A stretch of DNA of 35,366 nucleotides from Candidatus Eremiobacteraceae bacterium (GCA_035314825.1 DATFYX010000075.1:1-35366), one strand, 5' to 3'; counted from the stretch's first letter, positions 19,261-27,455 are shown. Numbers and translations: made by a program. The notes: generated by a model not told the origin, from the sequence alone.

Positions 19261-19857
19261 ATGCACGCGCTCGCGCTTGCTCGTCTGGTCCATCCGCTGA
19301 GCGAAGCGGCCTTTCCGTGGGTCGCGTTCATCCTCGTCGCCGGCTGGCTCATCCTCACGCTCGCCCCGATGTTGAGGCGGATGTCGCGGAGGGCGCAGCA
19401 AGCACCGCAAACGCTCGACGGAGAAGCGGACGAGGCCGAGCAGTCGCCGCAAGGCCAGCGCTTGGCGCATACCGTCCAGACGATCGCCGCGCAAGCGCAA
19501 GCGGCCGCAGCGGCGGCAGCGCAGCAGATGCAGGCGCGTATGGACGCGCAAACGGCGGCAGCGGCGGCGAAACCGGCAGCGGCGATGGGGCACGATCCGC
19601 TCGTGCTCGCTGCGCAAAACGCGCGCCAGACAGTGCTCGGCGACTTGGCAGGCACGTTGAGCAACATGGTTGACCAAACCGCGATGCCGTCGACTATGTC
19701 GCTGCCCCAAACGCAGCCGCCAGCACCCGCAGGGCCGAGCCCGCGAATCGCCCATCTCGCCACGCCCGACGGGCTGGCCTACGCGATCGTCGCGGCGGCG
19801 GTCATCGGCCAATGTGCGGGATTGCGCAGCGAACCCATGCAGCCGGGCGGATGGTGA
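19261..19857 (+). CDS. Single-span membrane protein of unknown function
   Basis: 198 residues, starting with the ATG directly after the floA stop. A membrane helix lies at about 18-36 (PWVAFILVAGWLILTLAPML), followed by basic residues (RRMSRRAQQ), so the bulk is probably cytoplasmic. Residues 60-110 are Ala/Gln rich and helical, likely coiled coil; 130-165 is Pro/Ser rich. The C-terminal 30 residues (AYAIVAAAVIGQCAG) are again hydrophobic. Bacillus has small yqf genes at this place, but I see no clear similarity. Position suggests a role with FloA/NfeD in the membrane. Confidence 0.65.
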   Translation: MHALALARLVHPLSEAAFPWVAFILVAGWLILTLAPMLRRMSRRAQQAPQTLDGEADEAEQSPQGQRLAHTVQTIAAQAQAAAAAAAQQMQARMDAQTAAAAAKPAAAMGHDPLVLAAQNARQTVLGDLAGTLSNMVDQTAMPSTMSLPQTQPPAPAGPSPRIAHLATPDGLAYAIVAAAVIGQCAGLRSEPMQPGGW

Positions 19858-19877
19858 TCGAGGACGTGCGTTAGCAG

Positions 19878-20831
19878 TTGACGCAGGCGCAGTCCGAAAC
19901 GCGAATGAGCTTGCGCGGCCTCGACGACCGCGTGCGTCTGTTCGGCGAACTCGACGGCAACCTCACCCATCTCGAGCGCGGCGCGGGCGTCGTCTTGCAC
20001 GTCGACGGCGACGAGGTCGTCGTGGCCGGTGAAACCGGCCGCGTGGCGATCGCGTCAGCGGCCCTTGAGACGCTCATCAAAGCGGCGCGCAGCGGGTCGG
20101 ATGTCAGCGCGCTCGACGTCGAGCTGGCGTTGCGCGCCGCGCGCGACGGGCTCGAAAGCGAAAGCGCCGAGGGCACGCTGGCGACCACGCGGCGCGGCCG
20201 GCCGGTCCGGCCCCGCACTCCCGGCCAGCGCGCCTTGGTCGAGGCGGCGGCGGAACGCACGCTGGTGTTCGCCATCGGGCCGGCGGGCACGGGTAAGACG
20301 TTCTTGGCGGTCGTGCTGGCGCTCGCGGCGCTGCGCGCTGGTCGCGTGCAGCGCATAGTCCTGTCGCGGCCGGCGGTGGAGGCGGGAGAAAAACTGGGCT
20401 TCTTGCCCGGCGACCTCCAGGAAAAGGTAGACCCGTACCTGCGCCCGCTCTTCGACGCGCTTGGCGAGATCCTCGAACCGCAGGCCATCACTCGCGCGGT
20501 CGAGCGAGGGCAGATCGAAGTCGCGCCGCTCGCGTACATGCGCGGGCGAACCCTTGCCGATGCGTTCATCGTCCTCGACGAAGCGCAGAACACGACCAAC
20601 GAGCAGATGAAGATGTTCCTCACGCGCATCGGCGCGGGTTCGCGCATGCTCGTCTGCGGCGACGTGACGCAGATCGACCTGCCGTCCGCGGTCGAATCGG
20701 GTTTGGTCGCTGCGCAGCGCTTGTTCGCGGGAGTGCCGGAGACGTCGATCGTCGAGCTCACCGAGGTCGACGTCGTGCGCCATCCGCTCATCCGCCGCAT
20801 CATCGAGGCGTATGCGCGCGGCAAACTATGA
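19878..20831 (+). CDS. ybeZ: PhoH family ATPase (YbeZ-like)
   Basis: 317 residues, normal length. A KH-like N-terminal part (10-80) is followed by the PhoH ATPase: Walker A GPAGTGKT at 134-141, VEAGEKLGFLPGDLQEKVDPYLRPLFDAL, Walker B FIVLDEAQNTT, and TRIGAGSRMLVCGDVTQIDLP. The family is linked to RNA metabolism and works with the RNase YbeY, encoded next. TTG start at 19878; ATG 19905 is the alternative and nothing in the leader decides between them. Confidence 0.95.
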   Translation: MTQAQSETRMSLRGLDDRVRLFGELDGNLTHLERGAGVVLHVDGDEVVVAGETGRVAIASAALETLIKAARSGSDVSALDVELALRAARDGLESESAEGTLATTRRGRPVRPRTPGQRALVEAAAERTLVFAIGPAGTGKTFLAVVLALAALRAGRVQRIVLSRPAVEAGEKLGFLPGDLQEKVDPYLRPLFDALGEILEPQAITRAVERGQIEVAPLAYMRGRTLADAFIVLDEAQNTTNEQMKMFLTRIGAGSRMLVCGDVTQIDLPSAVESGLVAAQRLFAGVPETSIVELTEVDVVRHPLIRRIIEAYARGKL

Positions 20832-21267
20832 AGGCCCTCACGTGCACGTGCGCCGCGCACGCAAGGCGCCCAAACGCACCGCCCGCTTCGAACGCGCCGT
20901 CTTGCACACCCTCGCGGCGGCGGCGCCGCAGGTGCGCGGTGACGTGACGCTCGTGCTGACAACCGATGAAGCCGTCAGGCGGCTCAACCGGCGCTATCGC
21001 GGCAAAGATGTGCCGACCGACGTGCTCTCATTCGAGCTCGGCGGCGGCGAACGCCCGGGTGAACCGTTCGGCGACGTGGTCGTCTCCGTCGACGCCGCGC
21101 GCCGCCAAGCGCGCGATTACGACGCCACCCTGAGCGAGGAGCTGCTGCGGTTGATCGTGCACGGCACGCTGCATCTGTGCGGCTACGATCATCACGAGCG
21201 CCGCGAGGCCGCGCGCATGCACGGCTTGACGCGCCGGCTCATCAAGGAGCTGTCCGCCGATGGCTGA
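20812..21267 (+). CDS. ybeY: Endoribonuclease YbeY
   Basis: 151 residues. The zinc motif HGTLHLCGYDH (three His) is perfect, and LTTDEAVRRLNRRYRGKDVPTDVLSFEL matches the family. YbeY takes part in 16S rRNA 3' end maturation and ribosome quality control. It overlaps phoH by 20 nt; a GTG at 20842 is a possible shorter start. It overlaps dgkA by 8 nt. Confidence 0.95.
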   Translation: MRAANYEGPHVHVRRARKAPKRTARFERAVLHTLAAAAPQVRGDVTLVLTTDEAVRRLNRRYRGKDVPTDVLSFELGGGERPGEPFGDVVVSVDAARRQARDYDATLSEELLRLIVHGTLHLCGYDHHERREAARMHGLTRRLIKELSADG

Positions 21268-21619
21268 GCGGCCGTTCAGCCGGGCGCTTGCCGATGCTGC
21301 CGACGGCGTCGCCACCACCGTGCGCGAACAGCGCAATATCCGCATCCAGGTCGCGCTCGGCGCCCTCGCCGTCATCGCCGCTGCCATCGTGCGTTTCGAC
21401 GCCATTCACTGGGCGGTGCTGGCCTTGACGATCGGCGCCGTGCTGGCCGCCGAGCTGTTCAATACGGCGCTCGAGCGCGCGGTGGACTGCGCGTCGACCG
21501 TCGAATCGCCCCTCGCGCGCTCCGCAAAACACGCCGCTGCGGGAGCGGTGCTCCTTGCCTGTGTGACGGCGCTGGCCGTCGGTTTCGCCCTCTTCGCGAG
21601 CGTGCTGTGGCACCGCTGA
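21260..21619 (+). CDS. dgkA: Diacylglycerol/undecaprenol kinase
   Basis: 119 residues with three membrane helices (about 34-51, 53-72 and 93-117). The signature EQRNIRIQ and AELFNTALERAVD, with the metal-binding Glu and Asn, are present; AKHAAAGAVLL follows. Gram-positive members mainly phosphorylate undecaprenol, recycling the lipid carrier for wall synthesis. The gene order ybeY-dgkA matches the Firmicutes cluster. Its ATG lies 8 nt before the ybeY stop. Confidence 0.93.
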   Translation: MAERPFSRALADAADGVATTVREQRNIRIQVALGALAVIAAAIVRFDAIHWAVLALTIGAVLAAELFNTALERAVDCASTVESPLARSAKHAAAGAVLLACVTALAVGFALFASVLWHR

Positions 21620-21667
21620 AGCCGCAGGTGGATAACGCCCGCTCGACCGCGAATGGACGGGAGGTCC

Positions 21668-22996
21668 ATGACGGATCCTAGGCTGTTCAGCCTGCTCGCC
21701 ATCATCGCGCTCATCATCCTGTCCGCGCTCTTCAGCGCCTCTGAAGCTGCGCTGTTGGCCATGAGCCGGCTGCGCCTGCTGCAGCGCACCGACGACAGCG
21801 TGAGCCGCTCGCTCACCGAGCTGCTCGACGACCGCAACCGCTATCTCACCACCATGCTGATCGGCAACACCATCGTGCTGCTCGCCGCGGATTCCGTGGC
21901 GACCTGGCTTGCGATCCAGTTGGGCGTGGCCAGTCCGGTGCTGGTCGCCACTGTGGTGATGACGCTCGCCGTGTTGATCTTCGCCGAGATACTGCCGAAG
22001 ATGATCGCCGTGCAGGATCCGATGCGCTGGGCGCCGCGTCTGGCCTGGTTCTTGCGCGGCATGCGCGTCGTGCTGGCGCCGGTCACCTGGGCGCTCGTAG
22101 GCGTGACCTCCGGCATCATCCGATTGTTCGGCGGCGATCCCAAAGCGCACGGGCCGTACGTGACCGAAGACGACATCCGCGCGCTCGTCAATGCGGGCGA
22201 AGCACACGGCGTCATCGAGGAAGAGGAGAAGGAGATGATCCACTCCATCTTCGAGCTCGGCGACACCGCGGTGAGCGAAGTGATGACCCCGCGCATCGAC
22301 ATCGTATGCGCGGATGCGAACGGCCCTGCCTCGGCCGGCGTGGAACTGGCGATCAAAGAAGGCTATTCGAAGCTGCCGGTCTACGAAGGCAACATCGACC
22401 ATATCATCGGCGTCGTGCACGACCGCGAGCTGCTGGTCGCGCTCAGCCGCGGCGAGTTGTCCAAGCCGCTGCGCGAACTGATGCGCCCCGTCAAAGCTAT
22501 TCCGGAGACCAAGAAAGTCGACGAGCTCATACGCGAGATGCAGGCGGAGAAAGTCTCGGTGGCCATCGTCGTGGACGAGTACGGCGGCACGGCCGGCCTG
22601 GTCACGATGGAGGACCTGCTCGAAGAGATCGTCGGCGAGATCATGGACGAGTACGACGTCGGGGAGCATGACACGCCGGCAGAAATCAAACACCTGGCCG
22701 ATGGCGACGCGGTGGTGGACGCCCGCATGAGCATCGAGGACGTCAATGAAGAGCTCGGGCTGCACCTGCCGACCGAGGATTTCGAGAGCATAGGCGGCTA
22801 TGCGTTCGGTCAGTTCGGACGTGTCCCGTTGCCCGGGGATGAGATATCCCTCGCACCCGGTGTGACTCTTGTGGTCGAAGAAACCGCCGGAAGAAGGTTG
22901 CGTTCGGTCCGCATAAAGAAGGCTGGGCCGACCAACGGAGCAGCCGCCGCGACCGACTCCGAGCGGAGTATGAAGCCGGCCAACCGACATACCTGA
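21668..22996 (+). CDS. CNNM/CorC family membrane protein with CBS domains
   Basis: 442 residues from the ATG at 21668, which has GGGAGG just before it; ATG 21653 is an alternative. Order: DUF21 (CNNM) membrane domain with SALFSASEAALLAMSRLRL and three to four helices (about 1-165), a short EDDIRALVNAGEAHGVIEEEEKEMIHSIFELGDTAVSEVMTPR linker typical of the family, two CBS domains (about 205-330) that bind adenine nucleotides, and a CorC/HlyC domain at the C-terminus. These proteins are linked to magnesium and cobalt efflux; the old name hemolysin is misleading. Confidence 0.95.
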   Translation: MTDPRLFSLLAIIALIILSALFSASEAALLAMSRLRLLQRTDDSVSRSLTELLDDRNRYLTTMLIGNTIVLLAADSVATWLAIQLGVASPVLVATVVMTLAVLIFAEILPKMIAVQDPMRWAPRLAWFLRGMRVVLAPVTWALVGVTSGIIRLFGGDPKAHGPYVTEDDIRALVNAGEAHGVIEEEEKEMIHSIFELGDTAVSEVMTPRIDIVCADANGPASAGVELAIKEGYSKLPVYEGNIDHIIGVVHDRELLVALSRGELSKPLRELMRPVKAIPETKKVDELIREMQAEKVSVAIVVDEYGGTAGLVTMEDLLEEIVGEIMDEYDVGEHDTPAEIKHLADGDAVVDARMSIEDVNEELGLHLPTEDFESIGGYAFGQFGRVPLPGDEISLAPGVTLVVEETAGRRLRSVRIKKAGPTNGAAAATDSERSMKPANRHT

Positions 22997-23019
22997 CGCA
23001 CGACCGAGGAGGCCCACCG

Positions 23020-23466
23020 GTGCCAAGGCTCAATGAGAACCGCATCAGCGCGCTCGCGCAAAAAGCGTGGGAGACCTGGCTCTTCGCGTACGCCCCGTAT
23101 TCGCAGTTCCGCGTCGGCGCCGCATTGCTCGCCGCCGACGGACGCGTCTTCACCGGCGCCAACGTCGAGAATCCGTCGTACGGTTTGTCGATGTGCGCCG
23201 AGCGCGTCGCGGTCGGTGCCGCCGCCGCCGCTGGCGCCCGCTCGTTCGTCGCGATCGCCGTTGCGGGAGATAGTCCTGGCGGACTCGTACCGTGCGGAGC
23301 GTGCCGCCAAGTGCTCGCAGAGTTCTCGCCCGATCTGCTCGTGATCCGGTGCCGCCCGGACGGCTCGTACGAAAAGTTCCGGATGCGCGATCTGATGCCG
23401 ACCCCGCTCACCGGCAAGGCCATGGAGTCGACGGTGCAAAGCGAGATGGAGCTGGCAGCGCGCTAA
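23020..23466 (+). CDS. cdd: Cytidine deaminase
   Basis: 148 residues; GTG start with a clear GAGGAGG site. It turns cytidine and deoxycytidine into (deoxy)uridine for pyrimidine salvage. The zinc site is visible: Cys59-Ala-Glu61 in SMCAERVA and Cys92/Cys95 in PCGACRQVLAEF. NVENPSYGLS is the nucleoside-binding loop. In Firmicutes cdd is followed by era and recO; here era is absent and the palindromic element fills the gap. Confidence 0.95.
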   Translation: MPRLNENRISALAQKAWETWLFAYAPYSQFRVGAALLAADGRVFTGANVENPSYGLSMCAERVAVGAAAAAGARSFVAIAVAGDSPGGLVPCGACRQVLAEFSPDLLVIRCRPDGSYEKFRMRDLMPTPLTGKAMESTVQSEMELAAR

Positions 23467-23482
23467 CGCCAAAGGCCCCGCC

Positions 23483-23508
23483 ATGGAGCGGTCGAATTTA
23501 TTCGACCG
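23483..23508 (+). repeat. Palindromic element, copy 2, between cdd and recO
   Basis: ATGGAG followed by CGGTCGAATTTATTCGACCG (9-bp arms, TT centre). A T-rich run (TTCTTTCTTT) follows, so it may also work as a terminator for cdd. The frame starting at its ATG (MERSNLFDR) runs without stop into recO. Confidence 0.8.
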
Positions 23509-23521
23509 TTCTTTCTTTATC

Positions 23522-24370
23522 ATGAAATCATACTCCGTCGAAGCCGTCGTGCTCCGTCTGCGCCCGCTGGGCGAGGCGGATCGCATACTCACGCTCTTCT
23601 CTCGCGAGCGCGGCAAGCTCCATGCCGTCGCCAAAGGGTCGCGCAAGACCGGCAGCCGTTTCGGCGCGCGGCTCGATTTCTTCAACCGCGTGTGGCTGTC
23701 GCTGCATAGCGGCCGCAGTCTCGACGTCGTGACCGGCGCCCGCTCTATCCCCGGTCCGCGCATGGAGCGGTCGAATTCATTCGACCGCCCACAACCCAGC
23801 GTCTGGGAGCGCCTCGTCGAACCCGACGCATTCGCGTTGGCCTCGTATGCCGCAGAGATCGTCGACGCGTTGTGCGAGCCGGATCTCGCCGTGCCGGACA
23901 TCTTCGATCTGCTCTGCGAATTGCGCGACGCGATCGGCGCGGGCGTGCAGCCCGCTGCGCTCGCACCTGCGGTGGATCTGCGCCTGCTTGGCGCTTTTGG
24001 GCTCGCGCCCGAGCTTGACGCGTGCGCGCGGTGCGGCACGCCGCTGGGCAACCGCCCGCTCGCGGGCGGACGCGCGCGTCTATCCCCGGCATCGGGCGGC
24101 CTGATATGCGCGCGCTGCAGCATCGAGGACTCTGCGATAGGCTCGGGCGCCTCGGGTCAGACCTATTCGGTGAGCAGCGGCGAACTGGCCCTTTTGCGCG
24201 TGCTGCGCGCCGCGCCGCTGCGCTCGCTCCAAGACATCCCCGACGTCGCGCAGGTGCGCCGGCTTACCAGGCCGTTCGTCGAGTATCAGCTTGGGCGCCG
24301 CTCGAGGGCGCTCTCGATCGACGACTCGCAGCGGCAGCGGCGTCGGTCTTCGAAGAGCGCATCGCGATGA
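23522..24370 (+). CDS. recO: DNA repair protein RecO, with palindromic insert
   Basis: 282 residues. RecO loads RecA with RecR and anneals single strands. The OB domain is MKSYSVEAVVLRLRPLGEADRILTLFSRERGKLHAVAKGSRK (1-42) and on to about 78; then a helical domain and a zinc finger with CARCG and CARCS (about 168-171, 200-203). Residues 81-89, MERSNSFDR, are encoded by the third palindromic element, placed in frame at the boundary after the OB domain where RecO tolerates loops. I start at ATG 23522, where RecO similarity begins; ATG 23483, inside another element copy, would add 13 residues. No Shine-Dalgarno site is visible for either. Overlaps ruvX (ATGA). Confidence 0.93.
   Translation: MKSYSVEAVVLRLRPLGEADRILTLFSRERGKLHAVAKGSRKTGSRFGARLDFFNRVWLSLHSGRSLDVVTGARSIPGPRMERSNSFDRPQPSVWERLVEPDAFALASYAAEIVDALCEPDLAVPDIFDLLCELRDAIGAGVQPAALAPAVDLRLLGAFGLAPELDACARCGTPLGNRPLAGGRARLSPASGGLICARCSIEDSAIGSGASGQTYSVSSGELALLRVLRAAPLRSLQDIPDVAQVRRLTRPFVEYQLGRRSRALSIDDSQRQRRRSSKSASR
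23762..23787 (+). repeat. Palindromic element, copy 3, inside recO
   Basis: ATGGAG followed by CGGTCGAATTCATTCGACCG, identical to copy 2 except one base in the centre. It lies in the recO frame and adds MERSNSFDR to the protein without breaking it. Confidence 0.85.
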
Positions 24371-24801
24371 AGGGCGCCATTCTCGCCGTCGACGTCGGCA
24401 GCGTGCGTATCGGCATCGCGGTGTGCGAAAGCCTCGAGCTTCCGGCATTGCCGGTCACCACGCTCGCGCACACGTCGCGGGAGAAGGATGTGGCGGCCAT
24501 TGCGGCATTGGCGCGCGAGCGCGACGCCCACACCATCGTGGTAGGCTATCCGTTGCGCCTCGACGGACAGCGCGGCCCTGCGGCCGAGAAGATGGATACG
24601 TTCATCGCAGCGCTGCGCGCCGGATTCGAGGGCGACGTGGTCGCGGTCGACGAGCGCCTCACGAGCGCGGCCGCCGATGCCAAGCTGCGCGGCGCGCAGA
24701 TGAGCGGCGCCCGACGGCGCGAGCTCGTCGATCGTTTTGCGGCTGTCGAGATCCTCGAGTCATATCGAGCCGCGCGGCGCCGGAGCGGCGGTCAAGCGTG
24801 A
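24367..24801 (+). CDS. ruvX: RuvX/YqgF family nuclease
   Basis: 144 residues. The RNase H-like start ILAVDVGSVRIGIAV holds the first catalytic Asp; VVGYPLRLDGQRGPAAEKMDTFIAAL and VDERLTSAAAD carry the later acidic residues. The family acts on Holliday junctions and, in E. coli, in 16S rRNA 5' processing. The start overlaps the recO stop (ATGA) and its stop overlaps the mltG start (GTGA). Confidence 0.93.
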   Translation: MKGAILAVDVGSVRIGIAVCESLELPALPVTTLAHTSREKDVAAIAALARERDAHTIVVGYPLRLDGQRGPAAEKMDTFIAALRAGFEGDVVAVDERLTSAAADAKLRGAQMSGARRRELVDRFAAVEILESYRAARRRSGGQA

Positions 24802-25790
24802 AGACGCGCTGGGTCGCGGCGGTCGCCATCGGCCTTGCCGCTGTCATCGCCCTCGCGCTCGGAGTCCTCGGCTGGCTGATCGAGGGCGACTCCTCGCTGC
24901 CGCAGGCGCCGGTCAGCGTCGATGTGCCGCCAGGCTTCGGCATCGGACAGATCGCGCAGGAGCTGCGCGCGGCCGGCGTGGTGCGCTCGGCTTCGTTGTT
25001 GAAATACTATGCGGCCGCACGCGGCATCGCAGCGAAGGTCGACGCCGCGCAGTACGACTTCCCGGCGCATGTCACCATGGCGCGCGTCGTCGACCTGCTC
25101 GCGGCAGGCGGCAAACCGCCCGTCGCCTGGGTGACCGTTCCCGAGGGCTACACGGCGCGCGAGATCGCGCACCGGCTCGATGCGGCGCAGATCGTGTCCG
25201 CGTCAGCGTTTGAGGACGTCGCAGAGCATACCAGCATGCTGCTCGGCGGCTCGCTGACGCGCGGGCTTGAAGGCTATCTGTATCCCGATACCTATCAAGT
25301 CCGGCGCGGTTCGAGCGCGCAGGATGTGGCGATGCTGATGACCGACCAGTTCCGGCGCAAGCTCCCCAAGGATTACGAACGCACGGCCCGCCACTTGGGT
25401 TTGAGCGTGCCTCAGGTCATCACGCTGGCGTCGCTCATCGAGCGCGAAGCGAAGGTCGATTCGGAGCGCCGGCTGATGGCGGGGGTCTATTACAACAGGC
25501 TCAAGCGCGGCATGCCGCTCGAAGTGGATGCGACGATCGAGTACGCGTTGCCCGAGCATAAGGCCGTCTTGCATTACAGCGATCTCGATATCGACAGCCC
25601 GTACAACACGTACACGCACACCGGGCTGCCGCCGACGCCGATCGCCAATCCCGGCGCCAAGTCCATCGCGGCCGCGTTCGATCCGCAGCACACGGACTAT
25701 CTCTATTATGTCTACGCAGGCAACGGGCACCATCATTTCTCGAAAACCCTTGACGAGCAGAACGCGGCGGTGCGACGCTACCTTCATTAG
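24798..25790 (+). CDS. mltG: Endolytic murein transglycosylase
   Basis: 330 residues. A membrane helix at about 7-29 anchors it in the inner membrane; the rest is periplasmic. A LysM-like part (VPEGYTAREIAHRL) precedes the YceG domain, with LEGYLYPDTYQV, TLASLIEREAK (catalytic Glu in the IE-E motif), YNRLKRGMPLEVDATIEYAL and YNTYTHTGLPPTPIANPG. MltG cuts nascent peptidoglycan strands and ends their growth. The ruvX-mltG pair is common. Confidence 0.95.
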   Translation: MKTRWVAAVAIGLAAVIALALGVLGWLIEGDSSLPQAPVSVDVPPGFGIGQIAQELRAAGVVRSASLLKYYAAARGIAAKVDAAQYDFPAHVTMARVVDLLAAGGKPPVAWVTVPEGYTAREIAHRLDAAQIVSASAFEDVAEHTSMLLGGSLTRGLEGYLYPDTYQVRRGSSAQDVAMLMTDQFRRKLPKDYERTARHLGLSVPQVITLASLIEREAKVDSERRLMAGVYYNRLKRGMPLEVDATIEYALPEHKAVLHYSDLDIDSPYNTYTHTGLPPTPIANPGAKSIAAAFDPQHTDYLYYVYAGNGHHHFSKTLDEQNAAVRRYLH

Positions 25791-25827
25791 AGGCGCGGGC
25801 TCTGGGCCCGGTGAACCCGTCGCCACC

Positions 25828-26127
25828 GTGCAGAATGGCACTCAACATACGGCGACGCGTGTCGAGCTTGAGGACACCATCATCGTCGCTGCCAGGACCG
25901 GGGAGCAGGCCGATGCGCCGACCCGCGAGCTGGAGTTCGAGGTCGTCGCGCTGATCGGCGAAGACGAAGCCGAGGCCAAGTACGCCGTGTGCTACTGTGA
26001 GTCCGATGACGAATTCGTCGTAGCCGACATCTACGGCCGCCTGCTGGATGACGAGGCGCTCGCGCAAGAAGTGCTCAACGGATTTTTGGAGCACGCCGAC
26101 GACGCACAGGCGGGAGACGGACCATAG
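25828..26127 (+). CDS. Small acidic protein, DUF1292-like
   Basis: About 99 residues from GTG 25828; no ribosome site is seen. The frame is open further upstream, but that part is the antisense-frame shadow of mltG. The core ELEFEVVALIGEDEAEAKYAVCYCESDDEFVVADIYGRLLDDEALAQEVLNGFLEH is acidic, with the two beta hairpins of the DUF1292 (YrzB) family, whose genes often sit near ruvX and mltG. Function unknown. The family call rests on pattern and place. Confidence 0.6.
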   Translation: MQNGTQHTATRVELEDTIIVAARTGEQADAPTRELEFEVVALIGEDEAEAKYAVCYCESDDEFVVADIYGRLLDDEALAQEVLNGFLEHADDAQAGDGP

Positions 26128-26177
26128 CACTGCAGCTTGAGACGCGGGTTCGCCCGCGGCGCACGCGCGCGCCGCGC

Positions 26178-27287
26178 GTGCTCTTCCTGTCCGCCAGCGT
26201 CGGCGAGGGCCACACCGCCGCGGCGCAGGCGGTGTGCAACGCGTTGCAGGCGAGCGACCCTGGCTGCGGCTGCGAGGTCGTGGACTCGTATCGGTATGCG
26301 TCGGAATATTTTCACCGCGTGGCGAGCAACGGATACATCGGCATGGTCAAGGTGCTGCCGCAGCTCTACGGGCTCATCTACGACCAGGCCGAACGCGCCA
26401 CCAAAGTGTCCGCCTTCAAGAAATGGCTGCACCGCTACACGGCGCTCAATCTGCGCCAGTACGTCGCCGAGCTCGAGCCCGACGTCGTGGTGTGCACGCA
26501 CGCGTTCCCGTGCGGCGTGATGGCCGAATACAAGCGCGAGTTCCGCGATGCGCCGGCTGTCGTGGGAGTCGTCACCGATTTCGTCGTGCATCCGTTTTGG
26601 ATCCATCGCAACATCGATGCGTACGCGGTCGCGACGCCCGCGATGCGTCAAGCGCTCGTTTCGCGCGGCGTGCGCCAGGAGCGCATCACCGTGACCGGCA
26701 TCCCGATCGACGCGCGCTTCGGACAGGACCACGACAAGCAGGCGGTGCGCCGCAAGCTCGGGCTCGAGCCCGATCGCACGACGCTGTTGGTGATGGGCGG
26801 CGGCGTGGGCATCGGCCCGCTCGAGAACGCGATCCAGGGGATCGACCGTCTCGCGCACCGGGTGCAGACCGTCGTGGTGGTCGGCAAGAATCCGTCGCTA
26901 GAGCGCCGCGTCGCAGATGTGGCGCGCACGCTATCACATCCGGTGAAGGTCGTCGGTTTCGTGTGCAACGTGTTCGAGTACATGCAGGCTGCGGATGTGC
27001 TGGTGAGCAAGCCCGGCGGGTTGACGAGCTCCGAAGCGCTTGCCGCCCAGCTGCCGTTGCTCATGCTGCGCCCGCTGCCGGGTCAAGAGGAGCGCAACAC
27101 GCGCTATCTGGAGGAAGCCGGGACCGGCATCCGCGTGCAGAGCGCGCGCGAACTGGTGGCGGCGTTGGATCGGCTGTTGGCGGATGCGCGGCAGCTCGAT
27201 GCGATGCGCGCGCGCGCGCGCGCGCTGGCCCGGCCGGATGCGGCGCTTGCGGTGTCCGGCATCATCCGCCGGCTCATCCCGGCTTGA
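26178..27287 (+). CDS. GT28 glycolipid synthase (MGDG synthase/UgtP-like)
   Basis: 369 residues. The N-terminal MGDG_synth domain begins at VLFLSASVGEGHTAAAQAV, with VVCTHAFPCGVMAEYKRE and TDFVVHPFWIHRNIDAYAV. The C-terminal GT28 half has GGGVGIGPLENAI (nucleotide-sugar loop), FVCNVFEYMQAADVLVSKPGGLTSSEALAAQLPLLMLRPLPGQEERN, the family's donor site. Such enzymes move galactose or glucose from UDP-sugar to diacylglycerol, making membrane glycolipids and lipoteichoic anchors. The start is unclear: GTG 26178 lies right at the first strand, and CTG 26130 or ATA 26124, nearer to GGGAG, would add a basic leader. Confidence 0.9.
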   Translation: MLFLSASVGEGHTAAAQAVCNALQASDPGCGCEVVDSYRYASEYFHRVASNGYIGMVKVLPQLYGLIYDQAERATKVSAFKKWLHRYTALNLRQYVAELEPDVVVCTHAFPCGVMAEYKREFRDAPAVVGVVTDFVVHPFWIHRNIDAYAVATPAMRQALVSRGVRQERITVTGIPIDARFGQDHDKQAVRRKLGLEPDRTTLLVMGGGVGIGPLENAIQGIDRLAHRVQTVVVVGKNPSLERRVADVARTLSHPVKVVGFVCNVFEYMQAADVLVSKPGGLTSSEALAAQLPLLMLRPLPGQEERNTRYLEEAGTGIRVQSARELVAALDRLLADARQLDAMRARARALARPDAALAVSGIIRRLIPA

Positions 27288-27313
27288 AGCAGCAGCGCTT
27301 GCTGTGGTACACT
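27284..27313 (+). promoter_or_regulatory. Promoter for the tRNA cluster
   Basis: TTGAAG (27284-27289) and TACACT (27308-27313) with an 18-nt spacer, ending 14 nt before tRNA-Ser(GCT). The -35 overlaps the stop of the GT28 gene. Confidence 0.55.
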
Positions 27314-27327
27314 GACGGACGTCCCGA

Positions 27328-27420
27328 GGAGAGATGGCCGAGCTGGCTGAAGGCGGCGGTTTGCTAAACCGTTATAGTGCTGTAAAGGCGCTATCGAGGG
27401 TTCGAATCCCTCTCTCTCCG
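27328..27420 (+). tRNA. tRNA-Ser(GCT)
   Basis: Acceptor GGAGAGA/TCTCTCC, long variable arm (GTGCTGTAAAGGCGC region), anticodon GCT in GTTTGCTAAACC. CCA is encoded at 27421-27423. Decodes AGC/AGT. Confidence 0.95.
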
Positions 27421-27429
27421 CCAGGACCA

Positions 27430-27446
27430 GGTCGATAGGTTCGACC
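27430..27446 (+). repeat. Degenerate inverted repeat resembling the palindromic element
   Basis: GGTCGA-TAGGT-TCGACC followed by GCC. It shares the GGTCGA/TCGACC core with the three palindromic copies but lacks the ATGGAG prefix and has a wider loop. It lies between two tRNA genes and may be unrelated, for example a processing hairpin. Confidence 0.35.
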
Positions 27447-27455
27447 GCCGCGTAC

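Noticed and set aside
19440-19600. Ala/Gln repeats as a possible tandem DNA repeat array
   Set aside because: Codons vary and no repeat unit is kept at the DNA level; it is protein composition.
21640-21660. CTCGACCG near the corC start as a fourth palindromic copy
   Set aside because: Only a half arm is present, without its partner or the ATGGAG prefix in the right place.
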